Below, piece by piece: positions 8,645-16,159 of a stretch of DNA of 64,000 nt. Source of the DNA: 21-14-0-10-47-8 sp966211455 (GTDB lineage Bacteria > Bdellovibrionota > Bdellovibrionia > Bdellovibrionales > Bdellovibrionaceae); the NCBI GenBank assembly GCA_966211455.1, contig CBIHNI010000017.1, positions 1 to 64,000 of the forward strand. Reading direction: 5' to 3'. Made by a program: the position numbers and the translations under genes. How positions within the stretch are numbered: the stretch's first letter is position 1; each line of letters begins with the position of its first letter. A model generated the notes under the pieces. The model was not told the origin of the DNA. It saw only the letters and a program-made list of their open reading frames with translations, and made no database searches.

Positions 8645-9571
8645 ATGTCAGGATCAGCGGCTGTGAATCAGCTGAATTACCATCATCTTTTCTATTTCAA
8701 AGTCATCGCCACCGAGGGAAGCATTTCCAAAGCCGCACAGAAATTACGTCTGGGACAGCCGACTTTAAGCATGCAGCTGAAGCAATTTGAAGAGTTCCTG
8801 GGCCACAATCTTTTCGATCGCAAAAATCGCAGCCTGATTTTGACCGAAATGGGACAGATGGTGCTATCTTACGCCAACGAAATTTTCCGTTTGGGCGATG
8901 AGATGATCGATGCCTTGAACGACCGTCCGCACGCTCGCAAAGTGAAAGTGCAAGTCGGCGCTTTGGATAGCATCCCGAAAAATCTGATCAAAGCGGTGAT
9001 GGATAAGGCTTTTGAAACCAAAGACTGTCAAATCGCCGTGCTGGAAGGCGAAGGCCCCGAGCTGATGGATGATCTGATCAATCACCGCTTGGACTTGGTG
9101 ATTTCCAACACCTCGCCACCCAATCTGACGACGGAAAAACTTTACGCCAAATCTTTGGCGAAATTTCCGTTGATCGTGGTGGGGGCGCCGAAATACCAGC
9201 TGCTGCAGCGGGATTTCCCAAAGAGCTTAAGCAATTCTCCGTTTATTTTTCCGACCATTCACTCGCGCGTGCGCAACGAAATTGAACATTTCTTTGAAAC
9301 CGAGCGCATTCATGTCGATATGATTGCCGAAACGCAGGACACCAGCCTGCTGAAAGCGCTGGCGCAGGACGGAAAAGGTTTGGTGGTCGTCGCTGAAAAT
9401 GCGGTTCGCGAAGAAATCGCCAGCGGCAAGCTGATCAAGATCGGCGATCTGGGGACCAAGTACGAAGAGCTTTGGCTGATCTCGGCCCACCGGAAGATTC
9501 ACAATCCAGTGGCCCATATGTTGATGAAAGACTTTTCTTTCGATTCTCAGCCGACCGCTGTAAAAAATTAA
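8645..9571 (+). CDS. LysR-family transcriptional regulator, NhaR-like
   Basis: A 308-residue regulator. The N-terminal winged helix-turn-helix covers residues 8-70 (NYHHLFYFKVIATEGSISKA, then LGQPTLSMQLKQFEEFLG). The NYHHLxYF start and LSMQLKQFE recognition helix resemble NhaR, which controls Na+/H+ antiporter genes. A periplasmic-binding-like effector domain follows from about residue 95. No antiporter gene is next to it, so the regulated target is unknown. It ends with TAA inside TTAA, which also contains the stop of the convergent gene at 9568, so the two genes overlap by four bases. Confidence 0.88.
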   Translation: MSGSAAVNQLNYHHLFYFKVIATEGSISKAAQKLRLGQPTLSMQLKQFEEFLGHNLFDRKNRSLILTEMGQMVLSYANEIFRLGDEMIDALNDRPHARKVKVQVGALDSIPKNLIKAVMDKAFETKDCQIAVLEGEGPELMDDLINHRLDLVISNTSPPNLTTEKLYAKSLAKFPLIVVGAPKYQLLQRDFPKSLSNSPFIFPTIHSRVRNEIEHFFETERIHVDMIAETQDTSLLKALAQDGKGLVVVAENAVREEIASGKLIKIGDLGTKYEELWLISAHRKIHNPVAHMLMKDFSFDSQPTAVKN

Positions 9572-10233
9572 AAGCAGTTTCCCGACCAGCGTAACTGGTT
9601 CAAGATTTCGTTGGCCATCGTCATATTTGAAACGAAGCCGCTCAAGCGGTTGCCGCTGCGATCAACGTAAAATAAAGATCCCGTGTTTTGGATCGAGCAA
9701 GTCTCAGCCATCGGATATCGGCAAAGGCTTTGATTGAACAAAATGCGCTGATCCTGCAGGGCTTGATCCAAGGTTGGCGCAAAGCCGCTCATGCGCTGAT
9801 TTTGAATCGTGTTGTAATAAAAATTTCCGTTAAATTCCAAACGGCAATTGCTGGTCGGGTAAATCGATTGGCAAACCTGATTGTAAAAGAACCGATCGCG
9901 AATGTAAGTGGTTTGCATCAAGTCTGAGATAAAGCCGCTCATGCGCTGACCGTCGCGGGTCACATAGTAATAGGTGCCAGTATAAGAAACTTCGCAAACA
10001 GCTGTCGGATTGTAAGTGCGTCCATCGCACTGACCGCTGCGATGAAGCTGATCGCGCGCCTGAATCGCCTGCATATAATCCTGAGTGAAATCACTCATCC
10101 GCTGACCATCACGGGAGGCATAATAATATTCGCCGGTGAATTCGATTTGGCAAAGCGCGCCTTGCGGGGCTGCCGCTGCGGCTTGCGCAAGACCTGCGAT
10201 CGTGGCGAGCAATGAGAGGAGAAGCATTTTCAT
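9568..10233 (-). CDS. Secreted protein of four tandem YYY..RDGQRMSGF repeats
   Basis: A 221-residue exported protein. The signal peptide is MKMLLLSLLATIAGLAQAAA. The mature part is four repeats of about 50 residues, each starting C-x-(I/V/L)-x-(F/Y/N)-(T/N)-G-x-(Y/F)-(Y/F)-Y, followed by RDGQRMSxF or a variant, then a helical stretch (QAIQARDQL-like) and a second Cys. Repeat 1 has GEYYYASRDGQRMSDF, repeat 2 GTYYYVTRDGQRMSGF, repeat 3 GNFYYNTIQNQRMSGF, repeat 4 GSLFYVDRSGNRLSGF. The paired cysteines suggest one disulfide per repeat. I do not recognise the family. The start at 10233 is preferred to 10263 because GGAGC lies 5 bases upstream. Confidence 0.85.
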   Translation of the reverse strand: MKMLLLSLLATIAGLAQAAAAAPQGALCQIEFTGEYYYASRDGQRMSDFTQDYMQAIQARDQLHRSGQCDGRTYNPTAVCEVSYTGTYYYVTRDGQRMSGFISDLMQTTYIRDRFFYNQVCQSIYPTSNCRLEFNGNFYYNTIQNQRMSGFAPTLDQALQDQRILFNQSLCRYPMAETCSIQNTGSLFYVDRSGNRLSGFVSNMTMANEILNQLRWSGNCF

Positions 10234-10324
10234 AAGAGCTCCATTTCTGTGGGAACAACCCAAACAGCCATGATTCTAGCGAGGGGAGGTCCGGGGAGGT
10301 CAAGCCGGAGGCACCGGGTTGCGC

Positions 10325-10356
10325 AAAAAAAAACGGAGCCAGTTTCCTGACTCCGT
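10325..10356 (-). terminator. Rho-independent terminator of the secreted-protein operon
   Basis: Read on the minus strand, ACGGAG-t-CAG, a GAAA loop, then CTG-g-CTCCGT, followed at once by nine T residues. It lies about 27 bases after the stop of the 582-residue protein gene (10384) and before the next minus-strand gene, so it should end the transcript that starts near 14384. Confidence 0.9.
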
Positions 10357-10383
10357 TCGTTGATTTCCGATTTGGAAAGTCTG

Positions 10384-12132
10384 TTACTTTGTTCCGCCAG
10401 CTTTGTTTGGCTGCGGCTGAGGAGCACGAACGCCACCGTTATCAGTTGAGCCGGTTTGTCCGTTGTTTCCTTCGGAAGGAATGATGACTGGCGGCCACCA
10501 AGGTCCGCAGCCACCAATACCGCAAGGATTTGGAGGGTTGGTAACGGTCGGAGTTTTGGCGTTGCCATCTTTATGCCACCACCAAGCTAAAAGCAGAAGA
10601 GGGATGCCGGCACATGCGACCATCCAGCCGCCTTCGCAGATTTTTTTGTCTTTCTCTTTTTGGTGAGTGCCAGGCACGCCTGGTCCGGCATCAACAACCG
10701 GAGGAAGCTGATCTTCTTTCGGGCACGAGTATCCGCCGTCGCCTTCTTTCGCCAACTGGCCATTCGGGCATTTGCAAACGTTCATGCGGCATTCAGGATC
10801 GTAACCGTAATTGCCACCATTCTTTTCGCAAGTTTCCGTGTACAAGTCGGGGCCCGCCGCGATTGGTGAGCCTTGTGTGTGCAGGGTGAGCCAAAGATCG
10901 CGGCCCAGAAGCTCGCTGCAAGCCAAAGGCTGATCTTTTGTTTTCTCGCTTGATTTCACTTGGTCGGCGACAGTACCGCAAACATCTTTGGCTTGCGCCA
11001 TCAATTTAAAGAACTGATCACGGTGCTGCTCGAACATCGCTTGGCAATCGGTATTGCGCAAGATTTCGTTCTTTTCGTTGAAGCAGGCGGCGACCTTATC
11101 TTTTGTGCCTTTGCCAGTTCCGACCGCATAGCTTTCCAAAATGCGGCGGTAAGAAGCTCTGCGAGCATCGGACTTTTCGTCGCCATCCAGTGGGCTTGCG
11201 GCATTGCAAGATTTTGTAGCAAAGTTGGTGAAGTCCGGCTGATTTGCGGACTCGAGACAGAAAGGCTTTCCGGCTGAATCGAAACCGTGAACCAACGGAT
11301 TGCAAGCGACTTTTGTTCCGCCACCGCATTGCTCGTTGAAAGCTTTGGCTTCGGCAGTAAAAGGATCACATGCCAAATGTCCCGGACGATCAAATTGATA
11401 AGTGCTGATATTTCCAGCGACAACGCAGCTGGTGTCTTTTTTCACTTCAGCCCAAGCGATTGTCGAAGCGATCAGTGGGTTCAAGATGAAAGAAGGTTCA
11501 ATGCTTGCCGTTTTTTTGGTTTCCGGCGAAGTTGCCAAAACCTTCTGTGCGGATTGAGCGGCCAGTCTCATCAAAGACAGGGTTTCAACTCGCTCGATCG
11601 GTTTCATTTTTGCGAACTGTGCATAAGTTAAACCAGACAGTTTCACTGAAGCCGGGGAGCGGTCCGTTGAAAGCTCTTTCTCGGCTTGCAAATAGGCTTT
11701 GTCTTTCACGGCCATTTTTTTGATCAGACCCGAGAGATTAAAGAGCTCATAGAATGAAACTTTCAAGCCGTTGATATCGATCTGACCTTTTGAGGTCGGA
11801 TCCACGGTCACGGTGTAAGATTGGCCCAGATCGTTGAGGACCAGCTTAACGGTTTCGTTTCCCTTTTTATCTTTGACGACTTGCGCTTCGACTTTTGGCA
11901 ATTTGCGCGAGCCGAATTGCTTGATCCAGTTTTGAACCTGCTTCTGAGAAGCGGGCTCTAGCATATGGCCGTAATTTCGAAGCAGATCACCGTAAGTGTA
12001 GTTCGTGACGTTGCGAACGTTGGTGTTCACCGCTTGTTTTTGGGCCGCGCTTAAAGTCGAAGCCTGCACCACCGGAGAGTAAGCCATCAAACCGGAAGCA
12101 AAGACTGCGACGGATAATTTGAATTTTTTCAT
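10384..12132 (-). CDS. Exported membrane-anchored protein, unknown function
   Basis: A 582-residue protein with a signal peptide (MKKFKLSVAVFASGLMAYSP, cleavage near QAS). The middle is soluble and contains many cysteines. A Cys-rich module near residues 455-495 reads CEKNGGNYGYDPECRMNVCK and is followed by CPNGQLAKEGDGGYSC. Near residue 525 is one hydrophobic helix (CAGIPLLLLAWWW), then a Pro/Gly-rich tail of about 55 residues. The likely topology is periplasmic or surface with a C-terminal anchor. No known domain was recognised. AAGGAG precedes the ATG. It is the last gene of a three-gene operon, nine bases after the 167-residue protein gene. Confidence 0.8.
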   Translation of the reverse strand: MKKFKLSVAVFASGLMAYSPVVQASTLSAAQKQAVNTNVRNVTNYTYGDLLRNYGHMLEPASQKQVQNWIKQFGSRKLPKVEAQVVKDKKGNETVKLVLNDLGQSYTVTVDPTSKGQIDINGLKVSFYELFNLSGLIKKMAVKDKAYLQAEKELSTDRSPASVKLSGLTYAQFAKMKPIERVETLSLMRLAAQSAQKVLATSPETKKTASIEPSFILNPLIASTIAWAEVKKDTSCVVAGNISTYQFDRPGHLACDPFTAEAKAFNEQCGGGTKVACNPLVHGFDSAGKPFCLESANQPDFTNFATKSCNAASPLDGDEKSDARRASYRRILESYAVGTGKGTKDKVAACFNEKNEILRNTDCQAMFEQHRDQFFKLMAQAKDVCGTVADQVKSSEKTKDQPLACSELLGRDLWLTLHTQGSPIAAGPDLYTETCEKNGGNYGYDPECRMNVCKCPNGQLAKEGDGGYSCPKEDQLPPVVDAGPGVPGTHQKEKDKKICEGGWMVACAGIPLLLLAWWWHKDGNAKTPTVTNPPNPCGIGGCGPWWPPVIIPSEGNNGQTGSTDNGGVRAPQPQPNKAGGTK

Positions 12133-12141
12133 GCTCTCTCC

Positions 12142-12645
12142 TTATTTCTTAGCTTTCAAATTTTGGGCGCGGCCGACTCCGCCGATTTTCGCTTCACCGG
12201 CGTCGGATGCGATCGCTCGCTGTGGATTTTGCGCTTTCAAAGTCATCGCGATTTCTTTGCCGGTTTGCTCTTTGTACAAAGCGGTGCCCGCAGCAACCTG
12301 GATGACCGCCAATGTCACGACTTCGCCTTGACCGGCGCTGACTTTTTGTTTCAAAGCCAAGGCTTTCAGGTCTTTGGCCGATTTCAGATCTTTCACCGAT
12401 ACGGTTTTGTTTTCGGTGGTGACGATCTTTTCAGTGCCGTTTGTTTTGTTTGAAACCAACCATTGGATTTTGGCCGGCTTGTGGGAAAGCTCCAAAGAGC
12501 CTTGCGCCGTATTGTCATCGCAAGAGACGGGGATGCGGGTTTCGCATTTGTCACATTTTGCAAAGTTGGTGAGCTTGCAAGCCACCAAAGAATCGGCGGC
12601 TTGCGAAAGGGTCGGGATTAAAAGTGTTGCAAGCAAAAGTTTCAT
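12142..12645 (-). CDS. Small secreted protein, unknown function
   Basis: A 167-residue protein with a short signal peptide (MKLLLATLLIPTLSQAADSL). Four cysteines lie close together after cleavage (C.LTNFAKCDKCETRIPVSC), spaced like a metal site or paired disulfides. The rest is rich in Lys and Thr without a recognisable domain. AAGGAG lies 7 bases before the chosen ATG; the longer start at 12669 would overlap the upstream gene and spoil the signal peptide. It is the middle gene of the operon from 14384 to 10384. Confidence 0.8.
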   Translation of the reverse strand: MKLLLATLLIPTLSQAADSLVACKLTNFAKCDKCETRIPVSCDDNTAQGSLELSHKPAKIQWLVSNKTNGTEKIVTTENKTVSVKDLKSAKDLKALALKQKVSAGQGEVVTLAVIQVAAGTALYKEQTGKEIAMTLKAQNPQRAIASDAGEAKIGGVGRAQNLKAKK

Positions 12646-12656
12646 GTCTGCACTCC

Positions 12657-14384
12657 TTAAAGCGGGCATTGATAATCGGCTTTGATTGTCGAGCCGGCTG
12701 GAATTTTAGGACTGAAATACAAAGTGGAACCCGAAACGCTGGTCGTGACCGTCATGCTCGGAGAAACCGACACGCTCACTTGGCCGCCGACAGGTGCGCA
12801 CTCGAGCGGTAAAGAACCCATCTCGCGTACGATCTGATCTTTAAAGTACTTCAGGTTGGTCGAGTAGTCTGAATCGCAGATGCTGCCGACAGTGCCGGTC
12901 GCCATCAACGCGAGCTCATTGTACTTGTAACCATAGTGGGACTTCGATCCGGCCGCATCTTGCGACGCCATGCAAGCGGTGTCGCCCGGACGCACGATGA
13001 TCGAATTCACGGTGAAGCGCTTCGTTGGTCCGAAGACTTCGCGAACCAAAGAGTAATAATGGATCGGCTGATCGTCCTCTTCTAAAGGCTGCCATTCGCC
13101 CGCATAGTAAACTTGCGAATAATCGCCACCGACCGAGCGTTCGTCTTCATCCGAGATGATGATCGTCGCAAGTCCCGCTTCTTTGCGGTAGCAACCTGAA
13201 TTGCCAGAGTAGTTGATGTCGCCATTCCACAAGTGCCACCAAGCCGCCTTGATGCCGCGCTCGTCATCCGAGCCGACCCAGCCTGCGCCGATGTTGGTGA
13301 TGGTGTCAGAGAAAATCTGGCCCACGTTCGAAGTGCCGGCTTTCAAAATCCACGGAGCGGTGGAATTCGGATTGCCAACCCAGTAACGAGAAGCGCCCCA
13401 GTACAGGTTTGAATCGCTCGAGCTGATTTGCTGCGCGCGTGTGACCGTGGCACACATCTGCCAGTCAAAGCCAGCCGTCGTCAGATCCGAAACAAAGTTT
13501 TGCAAACGGGCCGCCAGCTTCTGATTGTCCGCCAGCATCGATTTTGAATCGTCGATAATCAGCTGAACGTCGATTTGATTGTCCTGCAAAGTCACCGTCT
13601 TGGTTGTTGTCACGGACTTGGTGGTTTTGGCAGGGATTGTCACCGTCATCGGCGTCGTCGTCAGGTAAGGATTGTATCCCGTGCGATTCGCCGTCAGGTA
13701 AATGCTGTAAGTTCCCGCCGCAGCCCCCGAGAAATCCGCCGTCGCCGAACAAGAGCTCAGTCCTGGGATCGTGACCGGTGAGCCATTCAAGGTCACACTC
13801 CATTGGCAAGAAGCATCTGCTGGTTGACAGTTTGATGCCACCGTTGGATTCGCAGCTCCCGATGCCAGCGTCAGGGATGTCAGGCTTCCATTCAGACGAG
13901 GCGAGCAGCTGACCGTCGGGGTCGGAGCCGTCGTCGTCGTCACCGCACTGATCGTCACCAGCAAAGGTGAAGCCGCGTTGGTGTAGCTGGCATAGTTCGT
14001 CGCACTGGCAGTCAGCGTGATGCGGTAAGTACCAGCACCTAAGCTGGTCAAGTCTGGCGTCGAAGATGAACCTTGCAGACCGTTCACCGCCGTGACGTTG
14101 CCATCTTTCGTGACGTTCCATGTGTAGGTCACATTCGTTGGCACGCAGGATGCGGTCACCGTCGGATTCGCGCCACTTGTGGTGATGGCCAGCTGTTGCA
14201 CATGATTATTCATGTACACATCGCAGGTCACCGTCCCCAGTGGGTTGTTACCGCCCGGCACAGTCGTCGTTGGCGTCGTCTGTGTCGTGTCTTCCGACTG
14301 CTGGCTGCTAAAGTTAACCTTGCTGCAAGATAGGGATGCTAACACGGTTAGCACAATTGCATATTTTCGCTTGAAGTTTTTCAT
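12657..14384 (-). CDS. vWA-domain lipoprotein with Ig/PKD-like repeats
   Basis: A 575-residue lipoprotein. The signal ends in the lipobox LASLSC near residue 20. A Thr-rich linker is followed by two homologous modules of about 100 residues, each starting with a Cys and containing a Pro-Thr-Val stretch, a second Cys and a YTW/CQW strand, like PKD or Ig folds. From about residue 265 a von Willebrand factor A-like domain begins (VQLIIDDSKSM; D-x-S-x-S is the metal-dependent adhesion site). The vWA region includes RPGDTAC and IISDEDERS. It probably acts as a surface adhesion or binding protein. AAGGAG precedes the ATG. It is the first gene of the operon, downstream of two palindromes at 14471-14501. 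Confidence 0.87.
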   Translation of the reverse strand: MKNFKRKYAIVLTVLASLSCSKVNFSSQQSEDTTQTTPTTTVPGGNNPLGTVTCDVYMNNHVQQLAITTSGANPTVTASCVPTNVTYTWNVTKDGNVTAVNGLQGSSSTPDLTSLGAGTYRITLTASATNYASYTNAASPLLVTISAVTTTTAPTPTVSCSPRLNGSLTSLTLASGAANPTVASNCQPADASCQWSVTLNGSPVTIPGLSSCSATADFSGAAAGTYSIYLTANRTGYNPYLTTTPMTVTIPAKTTKSVTTTKTVTLQDNQIDVQLIIDDSKSMLADNQKLAARLQNFVSDLTTAGFDWQMCATVTRAQQISSSDSNLYWGASRYWVGNPNSTAPWILKAGTSNVGQIFSDTITNIGAGWVGSDDERGIKAAWWHLWNGDINYSGNSGCYRKEAGLATIIISDEDERSVGGDYSQVYYAGEWQPLEEDDQPIHYYSLVREVFGPTKRFTVNSIIVRPGDTACMASQDAAGSKSHYGYKYNELALMATGTVGSICDSDYSTNLKYFKDQIVREMGSLPLECAPVGGQVSVSVSPSMTVTTSVSGSTLYFSPKIPAGSTIKADYQCPL

Positions 14385-14470
14385 GGGGGCTCACTCCTTA
14401 AGTCCCTGAGAACACTTTTCTTTTTATTACAGCATAAGTGTTTTGGAATAGCGAAGAAAAATCCCCATTC

Positions 14471-14501
14471 TGACAGCAGGCTGTCATTAGACCAAGGTCT
14501 A
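14471..14501. promoter_or_regulatory. Two adjacent perfect palindromes upstream of the vWA operon
   Basis: TGACAG-CAGG-CTGTCA (14471-14486) is followed one base later by TAGACC-AA-GGTCTA (14488-14501). They lie 87-117 bases before the vWA lipoprotein start and just past the 3' end of the RluA-type gene. Neither is followed by a clear T-run on either strand, so they look more like paired operators than a terminator. Either role is inference. Confidence 0.45.
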
Positions 14502-14528
14502 GGTTGTGAGTGATCTTCGAGTGAAAAC

Positions 14529-15407
14529 TTACAAGCTCCAACCTGGGGCGGGAAGGCGGAAGGATTTGCGCTCGGTTTCAGTCACCGCGAGCTCTAAGAA
14601 GAAGGCCTGAAGGCAAATATTTTCAAAATTTGAAAGTGCCACGGGCGAGCCATAAGCCTGGTCGCCCACAATGGGAAAGCCGCTGGCGGAAAGTTGCGCC
14701 CGGATTTGGTGAGTGCGCCCGGTGATCAATTCAATGATGACTTCGCTATGACCCGGAAAGATTTCGGTCTGATCGATCACCTTCAAGCGACATGCGGCCC
14801 AGCCAGGATAAGCGATCGGTGACACATTTTTCGGCGCCCGAGGAGAAGGCTCCATGTAATGCAGCATCTCGCCTTCGGGGATATTTTGTCCGTGCACCAG
14901 GGCGCGATAGAATTTCCGAACTTCACCCTGCATCAAGCAGGCGTTGACACGAGTTTGCGCCGCCTTGGTTTTCGCAAAAACCAAAAGGCCCGATGTGCCC
15001 ACATCCAATCGATGGGTCACAAATACTTCGGATCCCGTGTGCTTTTGCAGCAAGGCCGCCAAGTTTTCTTGAATGTTGTCGACCGTCGGGTGAACCGGAA
15101 GACCCGAAGGCTTGTTGATCACCAGGATTTCATCGTTTTCAAAAACCAATTGCTCGGGCCAACGAAACTGTTCGGTGGGAAATCTTCGGGGCTGCTGATG
15201 CACACGAACATAGGCGCCGCTTTGAATTTGCGTATTTTCAAGGCATCTTTCGCCTTTGACGTAAATCGAACCGAAAGACAGCAGAAATTCGATCTGCGAG
15301 GGGGCCAGCGGCAGTTGATCGCTTAAAACATCAACCAATTGGCCTGTTTGGCTGGCCAGCAGGTGCTCGACGCCATAATTTTTTCCGCGCAGGGTCTCAA
15401 AGTTCAT
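14529..15407 (-). CDS. RluA-family pseudouridine synthase
   Basis: A 292-residue enzyme that converts uridine to pseudouridine in rRNA or tRNA. An N-terminal S4-like RNA-binding segment (residues 30-75, with IYVKGERCLENTQIQSGAYV) precedes the catalytic domain. The signature HRLDVGTSGLLVFAKT near residue 133 contains the catalytic Asp. Other family motifs are VINKPSGLPVHPT and ELITGRTHQIRAQL. The sequence does not define which uridine it modifies. The start lacks a strong ribosome binding site. It is divergent from the DedA gene, with a 70-base gap. Confidence 0.92.
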   Translation of the reverse strand: MNFETLRGKNYGVEHLLASQTGQLVDVLSDQLPLAPSQIEFLLSFGSIYVKGERCLENTQIQSGAYVRVHQQPRRFPTEQFRWPEQLVFENDEILVINKPSGLPVHPTVDNIQENLAALLQKHTGSEVFVTHRLDVGTSGLLVFAKTKAAQTRVNACLMQGEVRKFYRALVHGQNIPEGEMLHYMEPSPRAPKNVSPIAYPGWAACRLKVIDQTEIFPGHSEVIIELITGRTHQIRAQLSASGFPIVGDQAYGSPVALSNFENICLQAFFLELAVTETERKSFRLPAPGWSL

Positions 15408-15477
15408 GCGTTAAGCGATTAGCACACAGCAACGAAGGTCTGCAACCGGCGAAAAAGCTGTTAGGCTTTTCTTCACG

Positions 15478-16155
15478 ATGCATTTCGGACAAGAACCGAT
15501 CTTTCAGTGGCTCGCTCAATATGCCTACCAACCCGGTATGGTGTACTTCGGCGTATTTGCCATGATGATCGCCAGCGGCTTTGGCTTTCCACTTCCTGAA
15601 GAGGTCACGATCATCTCTGTCGGGGTGCTAGCCTATATGGGGGCCAACCCGCAACTGTTTCCGCCACCTTATGCCGGCGCTCCGGTCATTGGTGGTTACG
15701 AAGCGGCTTTGGTTGTGTCGGCGGCGGTTTTCTTAGCGGACAATTTGGTTTTTTGGTTGGGGCGAACCTTTGGACGCAAGATCACGCGCATGCGGCCTTT
15801 CCAAAAATTTTTCGAAGGTCCGACCATGGCGCGGATCAATCACTTTGTGATCAAGTACGGAAAATACGCGGCCTTCATTTTCAGATTCACCCCGGGCATC
15901 CGTTTCCCGGCCCATTTGTTTTTGGGACTGAGCAATTTTTCGGCGTGGACTTTCTTTTGGGTCGACGGCATCGCCATCCTGATCAGCGTGCCGACTCAGA
16001 TTTTGCTGGTCTATCATTTCGGCGAGCCAATCCTGGCGGCCTTGTACAAATTCAAATTCTACGTCGGCATTATTCTGGGCGTGGTTCTTTTGTATTTCCT
16101 AGGCCGCAAGCTGTGGCTGCGCTTCCGTGGTGCTGAACCCGCGACAAAATCTTGA
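15478..16155 (+). CDS. DedA-family membrane protein
   Basis: A 225-residue inner-membrane protein of the DedA/SNARE-associated family, whose members flip lipid carriers and affect proton-motive force. The motif FGFPLPEEVTIISVGVLAYM sits near the first helix, and FRFTPGIRFPAHLFLGL near residue 140 is the conserved F.R..PG.R element. DNLVFWLGRTFGRK matches the loop between them. Four or five hydrophobic segments are visible. The N-terminus is poor in ribosome-binding signal; the ATG at 15478 is the only sensible start. It is convergent with the 1090-residue protein gene, leaving four bases between stops. Confidence 0.9.
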   Translation: MHFGQEPIFQWLAQYAYQPGMVYFGVFAMMIASGFGFPLPEEVTIISVGVLAYMGANPQLFPPPYAGAPVIGGYEAALVVSAAVFLADNLVFWLGRTFGRKITRMRPFQKFFEGPTMARINHFVIKYGKYAAFIFRFTPGIRFPAHLFLGLSNFSAWTFFWVDGIAILISVPTQILLVYHFGEPILAALYKFKFYVGIILGVVLLYFLGRKLWLRFRGAEPATKS

Positions 16156-16159
16156 AGGA

